Origin: Pseudogulbenkiania subflava DSM 22618
GTDB lineage: Bacteria > Pseudomonadota > Gammaproteobacteria > Burkholderiales > Chromobacteriaceae
Assembly: GCF_900177275.1 (NCBI RefSeq)
Contig: NZ_FXAG01000014.1
Location: 45,307-109,306 of the forward strand
DNA length: 64,000 nucleotides
Direction of reading: 5' to 3'
Under the pieces are notes generated by a model. The model was not told where the DNA came from. It made no database searches and saw nothing but the letters and a program-made list of their open reading frames with translations. Each line of letters starts with the position of its first letter. Position 1 is the first letter of the stretch. The translations under genes were made by a program, and so were the position numbers. This document shows, piece by piece, positions 1 to 7,589 of this stretch.

Positions 1-100
1 TAGCAAAATACCGGCCTACGAAACATAACGGAAAGATTTTCGGCTTTTTGTGTGCTAATCCTATCGCTGCGTAAAATGTGATAGTTATCAAGGAATTCTC

Positions 101-310
101 GTGGAAAGCTTATGGGTCAGCTTGGGAAATATCTTTCATTCTGTAAGGACAATATTGCGTGCACTTACGGGGGTTGGCAGAAGCAAAGATCACCGCAAAT
201 CGATTGAGGGGCTTAACTTCAAGCACATCTTGATTGCCGGTATAATTGTAGTGGTTTTGCTTGTCTCCGGACTAACGGCCCTTGCCAGATTCATCGCAAG
301 TCTAGGTTAA
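101..310 (+). CDS. small hypothetical membrane protein
   Basis: A 69-residue protein starting at a GTG codon, with an AAGGA ribosome binding site about ten bases upstream. Residues 43-65 form one strongly hydrophobic segment (motif IIVVVLLVSGL), and the part before it is basic. It therefore looks like a single-pass inner-membrane protein with its N-terminus in the cytoplasm. It lies 32 bases upstream of a cysteine-cluster protein on the same strand and may be co-transcribed with it. I do not recognise the family and assign no function. Confidence 0.55.
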   Translation: MESLWVSLGNIFHSVRTILRALTGVGRSKDHRKSIEGLNFKHILIAGIIVVVLLVSGLTALARFIASLG

Positions 311-342
311 ATCTAGTCTATTTTTTCAAGGGATATCATTTA

Positions 343-693
343 ATGACAATCAATAGTCAAAAAATACGCTTCTTCCGGTCACAGATTCCGTCCTTCGAGT
401 GTGAACCGGGCTGCCATGACTGCTGCGGACCGGTAACGACCTCCACTGACGAGATGGCAAGACTTCCAATTAAGAGCGACCGTGATCATGAGATTGCGCT
501 TGCGAATTTGAGCTGCCCACACCTTGGCAACGGATGCGAAGTGTATGCTGAACGTCCGTTGATTTGCCGCCTATTCGGTACGACACCAAGACTCGTCTGC
601 CCGAAAGGGAATCGTCCAGTGAAGATGATTCACCCACAAATTGAAGAGCGAATTCATCAATTTTTTGTAGAGACACGCCACGTATTGGTTTGA
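343..693 (+). CDS. YkgJ-family cysteine cluster protein
   Basis: A 116-residue protein with eight cysteines (20, 24, 27, 28, 58, 65, 75, 86). The patterns CEPGCHDCC and CEVYAERPLICRLFG are typical of the YkgJ/zinc- or iron-chelating domain family (UPF0153 type). Members are small cytoplasmic proteins believed to bind a metal ion or Fe-S cluster; the physiological role is not settled. The start is an ATG. Length is normal for the short members of the family. The gene follows a small membrane protein on the same strand and faces the terminator of the next operon. Confidence 0.8.
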   Translation: MTINSQKIRFFRSQIPSFECEPGCHDCCGPVTTSTDEMARLPIKSDRDHEIALANLSCPHLGNGCEVYAERPLICRLFGTTPRLVCPKGNRPVKMIHPQIEERIHQFFVETRHVLV

Positions 694-787
694 TGCCTCA
701 TCTTTTCTGAGGGCTTGTCGAAGATACCGCTTCTTGCAGATTTAGCATCGTCTCTCGGGCCGGCTAGAACAACCAATTTCTTGAAAT

Positions 788-813
788 TAAAAAAATGGGA
801 GGCAGAGCCTCCC
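788..813 (-). terminator. rho-independent terminator of the minus-strand six-gene operon
   Basis: On the minus strand a 7-bp stem GGGAGGC/GCCTCCC (797-803 and 807-813) with a 3-base loop is followed by a run of T residues. It lies about 100 bases past the last gene of the RHH-GNAT-AcP-PABS-DUF1275-PABS operon and marks its end. Confidence 0.75.
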
Positions 814-913
814 TAAAAGTCGCATGAATTATCTTTCGCCACCAGTCAAACGCCTGATCGCTACCAGACTTTACTCTTGGCCATCAAATGCATGCCTTTC
901 CGGCAATCACCAT

Positions 914-1687
914 TTATTGAACATTCTGTAGCTGGCTTTGTTGGCACAACTGTTGCATCTGCTCCAGATAGAAAAACAGATCTAACCCGATTTTCTTCTG
1001 TACTTCCTGAGCTCTTTTTTTCATATCAAGTAGATCGAGCATAGGCATACCTTTTAACGCTAGCGAGATCAAATTTGACCCGCCTTTCGTCAGCATCCGA
1101 TAGGCCTGGCGTTCAAAAGTATCTCTTAGATATACACGGCAGGCTGCAGTACGTTTCAAGTCTCCGGTAAAGTTGGCGACTACGATGCCTTTTTCGCGCA
1201 ATGCCAAATGGCAACCGTCATAGAAAAATTGCCGCCTCAAAGGTGCAGACACGGTTTTTTTGCTATAGACGTCCAAAAGGATCGCATCGACAGCATTGCT
1301 CTTGTGGCTTAGATAGATGCCTGCATCGGCGTTAATCACGCGGAGATTGTCAAGATTGCTTGACGCAGCTTCTTCATTTCGCATTGCCAAGGTGTTCTTG
1401 TCCACTTCCAGCATCGTGACAATGGCATCAGGAAAGCATTGCGTACAAAATATTGGTAAAAAACTATTATTTCCACCGACTATCAAGATATCCTTGGGTT
1501 CGGAAATAAATAGTGAGAAGCTCATCATCGCTTCGGCGCAGGCCTGTATTTGAGGATTGATTAGATTCATTGCAATTGAGTACCAAGACCTATTTGAATA
1601 ATGAAATGAATAATTTCCGACATAAACATACTGCGTTTGGATCTCAACGACGACGATATAACAGACGCCAACGATAACGAAAGTCAT
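914..1687 (-). CDS. divergent spermidine-synthase-like (PABS-fold) protein
   Basis: Last gene of the overlapping operon. The 257 residues follow the layout of the polyamine aminopropyltransferase (PABS) fold: an N-terminal beta region, then a Rossmann methyltransferase-like core, with ILIVGGNNSF where the family has its glycine-rich SAM loop, an acidic strand end (MLEVD) and LLDVYSKK at the catalytic loop. The SAM loop is degenerate compared with GLGGGS in the two sister proteins at 2383-3204 and 7590-8384, so SAM-type cofactor binding is doubtful. The ATG at 1687 overlaps the preceding gene by 44 bases; an internal ATG at 1570 is an alternative start but would remove an N-terminal strand. 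Function unknown; probably a third, decayed or specialised paralogue. Confidence 0.65.
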   Translation of the reverse strand: MTFVIVGVCYIVVVEIQTQYVYVGNYSFHYSNRSWYSIAMNLINPQIQACAEAMMSFSLFISEPKDILIVGGNNSFLPIFCTQCFPDAIVTMLEVDKNTLAMRNEEAASSNLDNLRVINADAGIYLSHKSNAVDAILLDVYSKKTVSAPLRRQFFYDGCHLALREKGIVVANFTGDLKRTAACRVYLRDTFERQAYRMLTKGGSNLISLALKGMPMLDLLDMKKRAQEVQKKIGLDLFFYLEQMQQLCQQSQLQNVQ

Positions 1688-2405
1688 CCAGGATAGGTAC
1701 TGTCGCCAGAACCATCAGCCATACCGACAGCGGAATCGTGGCAATAAATCCTATTCTCTTGAATCCAACCGCCCCAACGATACCTCCGACGCAGAAACTG
1801 CTTAGCAGAATAGTATGCAGCTTTAACTTGTCTCGATTAGCCAGTACTGCTGGCTGTGGCGTGGACTTGCGATTAACGTAGAATAGTTTCCCAAGTTCGA
1901 TTCCGATGTCGGTCGATAGCCCTGTGACATGAGTGGTACGTATAACGGCGCCGGAGATTTTGGTAATGATGGCATTCTGTAAGCCCATGATGTAACAGAG
2001 CAGCAGCACTGTCGCTGGCGCTAAGAACTCGCGGACCTCCGCCAAATATGCACCAGCCAGACCGAACAAGAGAAGGAGAGCCGCTTCCAGCAACAAGCTG
2101 AGCGCATAGCGGCTTCGTAATGATCGCCGCTTGGCCCAGTTGATCAGGAGCGCTGTAGTGGCCGCCCCTGCCAAGAAGGCCAGAACAGATACGAATCCAG
2201 CGAGCACCACCCATGATTCTCCCAGGGCGGTTGCATCCGCCATGCTTGAGACAATCCCCGTCATATGTGATGTGTACTGTCCTATGGCAAGAAAGCCACC
2301 TGCATTCATTGCTCCAGCAATAAAAGCCAAGGAGTAGCCTAAATGGCGATCTGCCTGCAGATCTCGCTTATGACCGGTTAGTCTACGAAGATATTTGATA
2401 GCCAT
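1644..2405 (-). CDS. DUF1275 (YoaK-like) membrane protein
   Basis: A 253-residue integral membrane protein. It shows the YoaK/DUF1275 signatures: AGAMNAGGFLAIGQYTSHMT near the N-terminus, GLQNAIITKISGAVIRTTHV in the middle and TGLSTDIGIELG after it, spread over about six membrane segments. The family is widespread, and its transport or signalling role has not been defined. The gene overlaps the upstream PABS protein by 23 bases and the downstream one by 44, so it is translated as part of the same operon. It is the only membrane component of this operon and might export or import the product of the cytoplasmic enzymes, but that is inference. Confidence 0.85.
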   Translation of the reverse strand: MAIKYLRRLTGHKRDLQADRHLGYSLAFIAGAMNAGGFLAIGQYTSHMTGIVSSMADATALGESWVVLAGFVSVLAFLAGAATTALLINWAKRRSLRSRYALSLLLEAALLLLFGLAGAYLAEVREFLAPATVLLLCYIMGLQNAIITKISGAVIRTTHVTGLSTDIGIELGKLFYVNRKSTPQPAVLANRDKLKLHTILLSSFCVGGIVGAVGFKRIGFIATIPLSVWLMVLATVPILDDFRYRWRLLYRRR

Positions 2406-3204
2406 GGTTTTTCTGCCTAGACAAGAAATAACCGTTGCGAAGACTTGCCGTGAGCATGCGCGCGGTGGTCTGCAAGGAAATCGGGTGATGCTTCTCCAGA
2501 TATCGTGCCTGCGCTAATAACTGCTTTTCTGAAAAACGTAGGCCATTCCCCTTCATCGCGAAGACGATCTTGTTAGTGCAATCTTCCGATTGAACAACTA
2601 CGGTATTGTCATTAAAGCTGTGCCGTATGCGGGAGACATAACTCCCAATTTGTCGATCGCCCCCACACATATTTACAACCATGACCCCTTGTGCATCCAA
2701 GGCGTCGAAGCAATCGTCATAGAAACGCTGAGTGCACAGTGACTTTGCCTGACCGTCAATATCATAACCATCCACCATCAGGATATCGATCTCTGCTGAG
2801 GAGTTAGTGATATGCTCTGCCCCGTCTCCGCAATGGATGTGGAAACGTGCGCTATCGGCAGGTATCGCAAACTCATTCCGAAATCCAATAACTTCTTGAC
2901 TGATTTCGATAATGGAAATGTCTGCATCCGGCAGGTAACGATGGCAATACTTTGCCAGTGAGCCACCGCCCAGCCCAATCATGGTGATGCGTCTCGGTTT
3001 GGGGTTGAATAGCAAGCATCCCATCATCGTGCGGGTATACCCCAGAACCAGACTGTCCGGTTGTGCCGGGTCCATACGACTCTGCACGGTAGAAATATCG
3101 AAGGAGAGAGACAGCTTGCCACCCTCTTCATAGAGGAAAGGCTTGCCGGTTAGGCTGCCCGCCAGCAAATCTGCAAATCGGTGAAGAGGTGGAAAGTGAC
3201 TCAT
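2383..3204 (-). CDS. spermidine-synthase-like (PABS-fold) protein, copy 1
   Basis: A 273-residue protein of the polyamine aminopropyltransferase fold. The SAM/dcSAM loop GLGGGS is at residues 77-82, the ribose-binding acid at about E100 (IIEIS), CGDGAEH near 125-131, and VDGYDIDG at 144-151 takes the place of the catalytic Asp loop. Canonical spermidine synthases have a D-S-x-D-P type motif there, so putrescine is unlikely to be the acceptor. It resembles the large group of 'spermidine synthase-like' proteins without known substrate. A clear paralogue lies at 7590-8384. The start overlaps the stop of the acylphosphatase-like gene by four bases (ATGA). Confidence 0.8.
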   Translation of the reverse strand: MSHFPPLHRFADLLAGSLTGKPFLYEEGGKLSLSFDISTVQSRMDPAQPDSLVLGYTRTMMGCLLFNPKPRRITMIGLGGGSLAKYCHRYLPDADISIIEISQEVIGFRNEFAIPADSARFHIHCGDGAEHITNSSAEIDILMVDGYDIDGQAKSLCTQRFYDDCFDALDAQGVMVVNMCGGDRQIGSYVSRIRHSFNDNTVVVQSEDCTNKIVFAMKGNGLRFSEKQLLAQARYLEKHHPISLQTTARMLTASLRNGYFLSRQKNHGYQISS

Positions 3205-3500
3205 GTAGCATCCGGCTTGCGTCGTAGAAAATACAAGAAAGACTGCTGTTTCTGGAGAGAAACAGACTTCGGCGTGAAACCGAGAGCACCGTCAAGAATT
3301 TCCTGCCCAAGCTCTTCGATTTTTGTCAGCGATCCTTGTACCACCAACTCGATCTCTTCGGGACGTTCCCGAACAATCCAGTAAGGCAAATTCATTTGGT
3401 GGCAAAGTGCATTGAGACGCACGGTCCAGTGCTCGCCCTGACGGCCGCCAGTGACCCTCAACGATTCGGTCACCTCAATGGGGAGCGACTTCGACGTCAT
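3201..3500 (-). CDS. acylphosphatase-like protein lacking catalytic residues
   Basis: A 99-residue protein. The ATG at 3500 overlaps the GNAT stop by four bases, which decides the start over longer in-frame options. The pattern VTGGRQGEHW ... PYWIVRERPEEIELVVQG follows the acylphosphatase fold (consensus GRVQGVxFR, then GWVxNxxDGxVxxxxxG). The active-site Arg of GRVQGVxFR appears to be replaced by Thr, and the active-site Asn of the GWVxN segment is not conserved. It is therefore probably a binding or structural member rather than a hydrolase. A second acylphosphatase-like protein occurs in the paralogous cluster at 7257-7538. The family call rests on motif reading only. Confidence 0.55.
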   Translation of the reverse strand: MTSKSLPIEVTESLRVTGGRQGEHWTVRLNALCHQMNLPYWIVRERPEEIELVVQGSLTKIEELGQEILDGALGFTPKSVSLQKQQSFLYFLRRKPDAT

Positions 3501-3946
3501 GAGGCCCACCGTTTGACCCGCCGTGGCAGTTCGGTACAGAACACCATGATGTCCTCGCGTTTTTCCCACTGCTGGTCCAGCCAGAACAAGGAGCGCGCGG
3601 CATCCTCCTGTTCGATCTGAACATGCATTTTGTGAATATTGAGCGATGCCAGCTGCTCTTTCACTTTCCTCAGTAGCGACGAAGCAACATTCGCACGGAG
3701 GCAAGAAGCGGCAATCTCAAGGTGATATAGATAACCACGCCAGCCATCATGGCCACAGAACACGGCGCCAATGACGTGTGCATTTTCTTGGGCGATCCAG
3801 CAGAGGGTGGGGTTGCGCGACAGCAATCGCCATAACTCCATGCCTATCCAGTGGCGCAACTCCTCGGTTTTTGGGTTTTGCATCAGAGCAAGACAAGCAT
3901 CTATGTCACGGATGGTCATGGCGCGCAAAGAAATGTCGGGACTCAT
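3497..3946 (-). CDS. GNAT-family acetyltransferase, copy 1
   Basis: A 149-residue protein starting at the ATG at 3946, which overlaps the RHH stop by four bases. The GNAT core is visible as IRDIDACLALM at the N-terminus, then IGAVFCGHDGWRGYLYHLEI, which matches the central strand 'GxxxxGHDGxxGYLYHLxV' of small bacterial GNATs. The acetyl-CoA loop, normally Q/RxxGxGxxL, reads CLRANVASSLL and so lacks the usual glycines. Copy 2 at 8420-8881 keeps them (RRQGVGAVLV). Substrate unknown. Its place between a DNA-binding protein and an acylphosphatase-like/PABS pair suggests a role in the same small-molecule pathway. Confidence 0.8.
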   Translation of the reverse strand: MSPDISLRAMTIRDIDACLALMQNPKTEELRHWIGMELWRLLSRNPTLCWIAQENAHVIGAVFCGHDGWRGYLYHLEIAASCLRANVASSLLRKVKEQLASLNIHKMHVQIEQEDAARSLFWLDQQWEKREDIMVFCTELPRRVKRWAS

Positions 3947-4134
3947 CCGTCCACCTTCCCGTCCGCAAAAACCTGGTCCTTCCATGTCTCCCCCAGCCGG
4001 CATTCGATGAAATCGCGCATCATCCGGCGGATGACCTGGGAAGGGGTCATGTCTTCTTCCATGCACAGCTGCTCGAAAGCGGCCTTCTTTTTCGGATCGA
4101 CCAGGACAGACAGCCGAGAGGTTCGATTTTCCAT
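3943..4134 (-). CDS. ribbon-helix-helix DNA-binding protein, copy 1
   Basis: A 63-residue protein. The segment SRLSVLVDPKKKAAFEQL is the N-terminal ribbon strand and first helix of an Arc/CopG-type fold, followed by TPSQVIRRMMRDFIE as the second helix. The ATG at 4134 is preferred over an upstream ATG at 4158 because that one falls inside the operator palindrome and the homologue at 10893-11090 starts at the same place in the alignment (MET/MEN). It is the first gene of the operon and lies 17 bases downstream of a perfect inverted repeat. Autoregulation is the obvious reading. It is not paired with a recognisable toxin. Confidence 0.8.
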   Translation of the reverse strand: MENRTSRLSVLVDPKKKAAFEQLCMEEDMTPSQVIRRMMRDFIECRLGETWKDQVFADGKVDG

Positions 4135-4150
4135 GCAAAGCCTCAAAACA

Positions 4151-4169
4151 ATTAACATCCTATGTTAAT
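4151..4169 (-). promoter_or_regulatory. perfect palindrome, probable RHH operator
   Basis: ATTAACAT-CCT-ATGTTAAT, two perfect 8-bp arms around 3 bases, lies 17 bases upstream of the RHH start codon. Ribbon-helix-helix repressors normally bind such short dyads in their own promoter. The word ATGTGTT follows at 4175-4181 and recurs in two other promoters of this region. Confidence 0.6.
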
Positions 4170-4595
4170 CATGTATGTGTTCACAGATCATATCATGTTC
4201 ATACTATGCAAGTTAATAGCTCTTTCGCAAGGACGGTGAGCACTGCATCGCCGGGGAGGTCGACGCTTCACCCAGCGAGGATGGGCATGGGCAACACCCA
4301 CATTGGTATTGGAACATGCCGCGCTTGATCTGTGCATCGAACGCGTCCACAATGCTACTTACATTACCATTACATGATAATGTTGTGCATATGCACGGGA
4401 GAGGCATGCCATGGTCACTGACACCTAATGACTGGGCAACATCCGTCACAGAGACGGGTTGTCAGCCTTTCTTCGAACAAGATACGAGACCACTGACAGA
4501 TTGGATGCCAGGGCCTTTTCTCCGGTCGATGTTGAGACGTTGCAGTTGGCAACCAACACGCCGAAATGAGTACGCCGCCTAAGGAGTCGCTGCAA
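4170..4595. other. divergent intergenic region between the RHH operon and malic enzyme
   Basis: No convincing gene is present. The stretch holds a perfect 12-bp palindrome GTGCATATGCAC (4385-4396), a dyad ACATTA/TAATGT (4361-4366 and 4378-4383), and the words ACCCAGCGAG (4270-4279) and GGGCATGGG (4283-4291), which recur upstream of the second GNAT gene. It probably contains the promoters of both flanking transcription units. Confidence 0.5.
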
Positions 4596-6872
4596 ATGGA
4601 CGAGCAAATACGCCAAAGTGCGCTCGAGTATCATCAATACCCCACCCCAGGCAAAATTCAGGTCGCCCCCACCAAGCCGCTGGCTACTCAGCGCGACCTT
4701 GCCTTGGCGTACTCTCCTGGCGTCGCCGCCGCCTGCAATGCTGTTGTGGAGGATCCCCTTAACGTCTACAAGTACACGGCTCGTGGCAATCTGGTTGCCG
4801 TCATCTCCAACGGTACCGCCGTTCTTGGCTTGGGCAACATCGGTCCGCTGGCCGGTAAGCCGGTCATGGAGGGCAAGGGCGTTCTGTTCAAGAAGTTCGC
4901 TGGCATCGACGTGTTCGACATTGAGTTGAATGAGAATGATCCGGATAAGTTGGTCGACATCATCTGTTCAATGGAACCGACCTTCGGTGGCATCAATCTG
5001 GAGGACATCAAGGCGCCGGAGTGCTTTTATATCGAGAGGAAGTGTCGCGAGCGCATGGGCATTCCGGTGTTCCATGACGACCAGCATGGCACCGCCATCA
5101 TCACTAGCGCCGCTGTTCTTAACGGCCTACGCGTTATCAACAAGAACATTGAGGAAGTGCGCCTGGTGACATCCGGTGCCGGCGCTGCGGCGATTGCTTG
5201 CCTGGATCTGCTGGTAGCACTGGGAGTGAAGCGCGAAAACATTACTGTCTGTGATTCGAAGGGGGTGATCTTTGAAAATCGCGACGAAACGATGGATGCG
5301 TCCAAGAGGCGTTATGCAATCAAGGACAATGGCCAGCGCAAGTTGGCCGACGCGATAGTCGGTTCTGACATCTTCCTCGGCCTGTCCGGGCCCAAGTTGG
5401 TCACCCAAGACATGGTCAAGTCCATGGCCCGTGACCCCCTTATCCTGGCGCTAGCCAACCCAGAACCGGAAATCCTGCCGCCGCTGGCAAAGGCCGCCCG
5501 GCCCGATGCCATTACCTGCACTGGCCGCTCGGATTACCCGAACCAGGTGAATAATGTCCTGTGCTTCCCCTTTATTTTCCGGGGAGCATTGGACGTCGGT
5601 GCGACCACCATCAACGAGGAAATGAAACTGGCCTGCGTGCGTGCGATCGCCGACCTCGCGATGGCAGAGCAGAACGATGTCGTGGCAACGGCTTACGGTG
5701 GCGAACAATTGTCGTTTGGCCCGGAATACCTGATACCTAAACCGTTCGATCCACGGTTGATAGTAAAGATCGCCCCGGCGGTGGCCAAGGCCGCGATGGA
5801 TTCTGGTGTCGCCTCACGCCCAATCACCGATATGAATGCTTACATCGAGCAGTTGGCCCAGTTTGTCTACAAGACCAATTTGTTCATGAAGCCTGTCTTT
5901 ACCGCCGCCAAACAAAACATGAAGCGCGTTGTCTTGGCTGAAGGCGAAGATGAACGGGTGTTGCACGCCACGCAGGAGATAGTGTCGCAAGGCCTTGCCC
6001 ATCCAGTCTTGATTGGTCGTCCGGCCGTGATCGGAAAGCGCATTGCCAAACTGGGATTGAAACTGGAAGTTGGAAAGGGTTTTGAAGTCGTCAATAACGA
6101 ATCCGATCCACGCTTTGGTGATTACTGGAAGGATTATTATGCGCTGACCAAGCGTAAAGGCGTCAGCCAAGAGCAGGCACGTCGCCGGGTGATTGGTAAC
6201 AGCACACTAATTGGTGCACTGATGGTTCACCGTGGCGAGGCTGACGCGCTGATTTGTGGCACCTATGGCTCTTATCGCCAGCACTTTGACATCGTGGAGA
6301 CCGTACTGGGCTACGCCGGCAAGGATAAAGTTGCCGCAGCGATGAATGCACTGATCCTGCCGGCCGGCAACATTTTCATTACGGACACTTATGTCAATGC
6401 TGACCCGAACGCAGAACAGTTGGCCACGATTACTGCTCTAGCAGTCGATTCAATGAAGCGGTTTGGTCTTGAACCGAAAGCTGCGTTGCTGTCTAACTCG
6501 AGCTTTGGCAGTCTGGGAACTATTTCTGCGTCTAAGATGCGTGAAGCTCTGGCGTTGATCCAAACAGCCCTGCCTGGTTTGGAAGTCGATGGAGAAATGC
6601 AGGGAGACGCAGCTCTAGTAGAAACGATTCGTCAGCAGATCATGCCCGAGACGACGCTCAAGGGCTCGTCTAACCTCTTAATCATGCCAAACGTGGAAGC
6701 CGCAAATATTAGTTACAACCTGCTGCGGGTCTCGGCGGCCGATGGCGTGACGATCGGCCCGATTCTGATGGGCATGGCGAAGCCAGTTCATATCCTCACG
6801 CCCATTTCTTCTGTTCGCCGCATCATCAATATGGTTGCACTGGCCTGTGTTGACGCACAGCTAGTGAAATAA
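4596..6872 (+). CDS. maeB: NADP-dependent malic enzyme with C-terminal phosphotransacetylase-like domain
   Basis: A 758-residue cytoplasmic enzyme converting malate to pyruvate, CO2 and NADPH. Residues 1 to about 425 are the malic enzyme part (TYSPGVA-like [33 protein letters not shown] as nucleotide fold). Residues from about 430 on form the phosphate acetyltransferase-like regulatory domain ([20 protein letters not shown]) found in MaeB-type enzymes. The ATG at 4596 is chosen because AAGGAG sits at 4581-4586 at good spacing; an ATG at 4566 has no ribosome site. The length is normal. It is flanked by the two GNAT/PABS clusters, which run on the opposite strand. Confidence 0.95.
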   Translation: MDEQIRQSALEYHQYPTPGKIQVAPTKPLATQRDLALAYSPGVAAACNAVVEDPLNVYKYTARGNLVAVISNGTAVLGLGNIGPLAGKPVMEGKGVLFKKFAGIDVFDIELNENDPDKLVDIICSMEPTFGGINLEDIKAPECFYIERKCRERMGIPVFHDDQHGTAIITSAAVLNGLRVINKNIEEVRLVTSGAGAAAIACLDLLVALGVKRENITVCDSKGVIFENRDETMDASKRRYAIKDNGQRKLADAIVGSDIFLGLSGPKLVTQDMVKSMARDPLILALANPEPEILPPLAKAARPDAITCTGRSDYPNQVNNVLCFPFIFRGALDVGATTINEEMKLACVRAIADLAMAEQNDVVATAYGGEQLSFGPEYLIPKPFDPRLIVKIAPAVAKAAMDSGVASRPITDMNAYIEQLAQFVYKTNLFMKPVFTAAKQNMKRVVLAEGEDERVLHATQEIVSQGLAHPVLIGRPAVIGKRIAKLGLKLEVGKGFEVVNNESDPRFGDYWKDYYALTKRKGVSQEQARRRVIGNSTLIGALMVHRGEADALICGTYGSYRQHFDIVETVLGYAGKDKVAAAMNALILPAGNIFITDTYVNADPNAEQLATITALAVDSMKRFGLEPKAALLSNSSFGSLGTISASKMREALALIQTALPGLEVDGEMQGDAALVETIRQQIMPETTLKGSSNLLIMPNVEAANISYNLLRVSAADGVTIGPILMGMAKPVHILTPISSVRRIINMVALACVDAQLVK

Positions 6873-6916
6873 CAAGCCCAGAGGAGGAGCATATAATAAA
6901 ATTCAAATAAAAATTC

Positions 6917-6960
6917 GCTGCGATAACATTTATTGAAGAATGTTGTCGCAGCATTTTCTC
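6917..6960. terminator. bidirectional terminator between malic enzyme and WGR gene
   Basis: A 14-bp stem with one mismatch (6917-6930 with 6939-6952) and an 8-base loop. T-rich sequence follows on both strands, so it can end both maeB and the converging minus-strand cluster. Confidence 0.75.
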
Positions 6961-6996
6961 CCAATCAATGGGGACGTATGAGTTTATCGCCGTGCC

Positions 6997-7233
6997 TTAT
7001 GGGCTTGCCAAATGATACCCATCTCGCAATCTCATTCTCATAAGTGAATCTAGCCGCCTGTTTGCCGCAGCCTCGTTTTCAGCCCAGTCATAGCATTCCT
7101 CCCCGTTCAATGAGTTTTTTACTCCCCACACCCTAAAAACATACCAATCCCCAAAGAGATCCTGCTGGATCCAGGTCATGTAATATTTGGTGCCCTTCTC
7201 CCAGCGAGCTATGTTTTTTGACTTAATATACAT
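6997..7233 (-). CDS. small WGR-domain-like protein
   Basis: A 78-residue protein. YMTWIQQDLFGDWYVFRVWG followed by an A-x-x-R-L-D-x-L helix and a C-terminal RLRDGYHLA resembles the WGR fold (normally Y-x-x-Q-L-x-x-D-L-F-G-x-W-x-x-x-x-x-W-G-R, then a helix ending R-x-x-x-G-Y). The terminal Arg of the WGR triplet is replaced by Val. Stand-alone WGR proteins of this size are common in proteobacteria but functionally uncharacterised; in larger proteins WGR binds nucleic acid. It is the last gene of the second GNAT/PABS cluster, 23 bases after the acylphosphatase-like gene. Confidence 0.6.
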   Translation of the reverse strand: MYIKSKNIARWEKGTKYYMTWIQQDLFGDWYVFRVWGVKNSLNGEECYDWAENEAAANRRLDSLMRMRLRDGYHLASP

Positions 7234-7256
7234 ACAAAATAACGTTGAACTTAAAA

Positions 7257-7538
7257 TTACGCCTCAACGGCAAGGGTTTTGGCTTCATCCTTAGATAGCT
7301 TAACCTTGTGAGCATTCGCTATTTTGGTTGCCGGTATTGCCCCATGTATTAGCCAGTCGAGAAGAGCAGCAATATCACCAGAGCATTTCACAACAACCAC
7401 CGATCTATCTGGTGCATGTTGTGCATCCGCCAAGATGAACCCATCATGAAAGGCTTTCCTGGCAAGAGCGTAGGGAAACCAGCATTTATCTAGCATTCCT
7501 GTTATTGTTATCTTGTAAAGCTGGGAATCGGCACTCAT
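7257..7538 (-). CDS. acylphosphatase-like protein, copy 2
   Basis: A 93-residue protein. The order of elements is that of acylphosphatase: an N-terminal strand YKITITGML, a helix FPYALARKAFHDGF, a strand VVVVKCSG, a helix DIAALLDWLIHGAIPATKI and a last strand AHKVKLS. The loop that should read GRVQGVxFR is GMLDKCWFP, so the phosphate-binding cradle and catalytic Arg are missing. Its context repeats that of the protein at 3201-3500 (next to a PABS-fold protein and a GNAT), which supports relationship more than sequence identity does. No hydrolase activity is claimed. Confidence 0.5.
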   Translation of the reverse strand: MSADSQLYKITITGMLDKCWFPYALARKAFHDGFILADAQHAPDRSVVVVKCSGDIAALLDWLIHGAIPATKIANAHKVKLSKDEAKTLAVEA

Positions 7539-7589
7539 ACTAATCTGATAACGACCTTAATGGGTTGGACGGTATTGAGCAAAATACTA

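Noticed and set aside
3943..4134. RHH gene as antitoxin of a toxin-antitoxin pair with the GNAT as toxin
   Set aside because: RHH-GNAT pairs of the TacT/AtaT type exist, but here the RHH protein is short with only a small tail, the GNAT lacks a normal acetyl-CoA loop, and four more genes are coupled downstream. Possible, but less likely than a regulated metabolic operon.
4213..4449. 78-codon minus-strand open frame upstream of malic enzyme
   Set aside because: Covers the palindromes of the divergent promoter region and has no domain; treated as non-coding.
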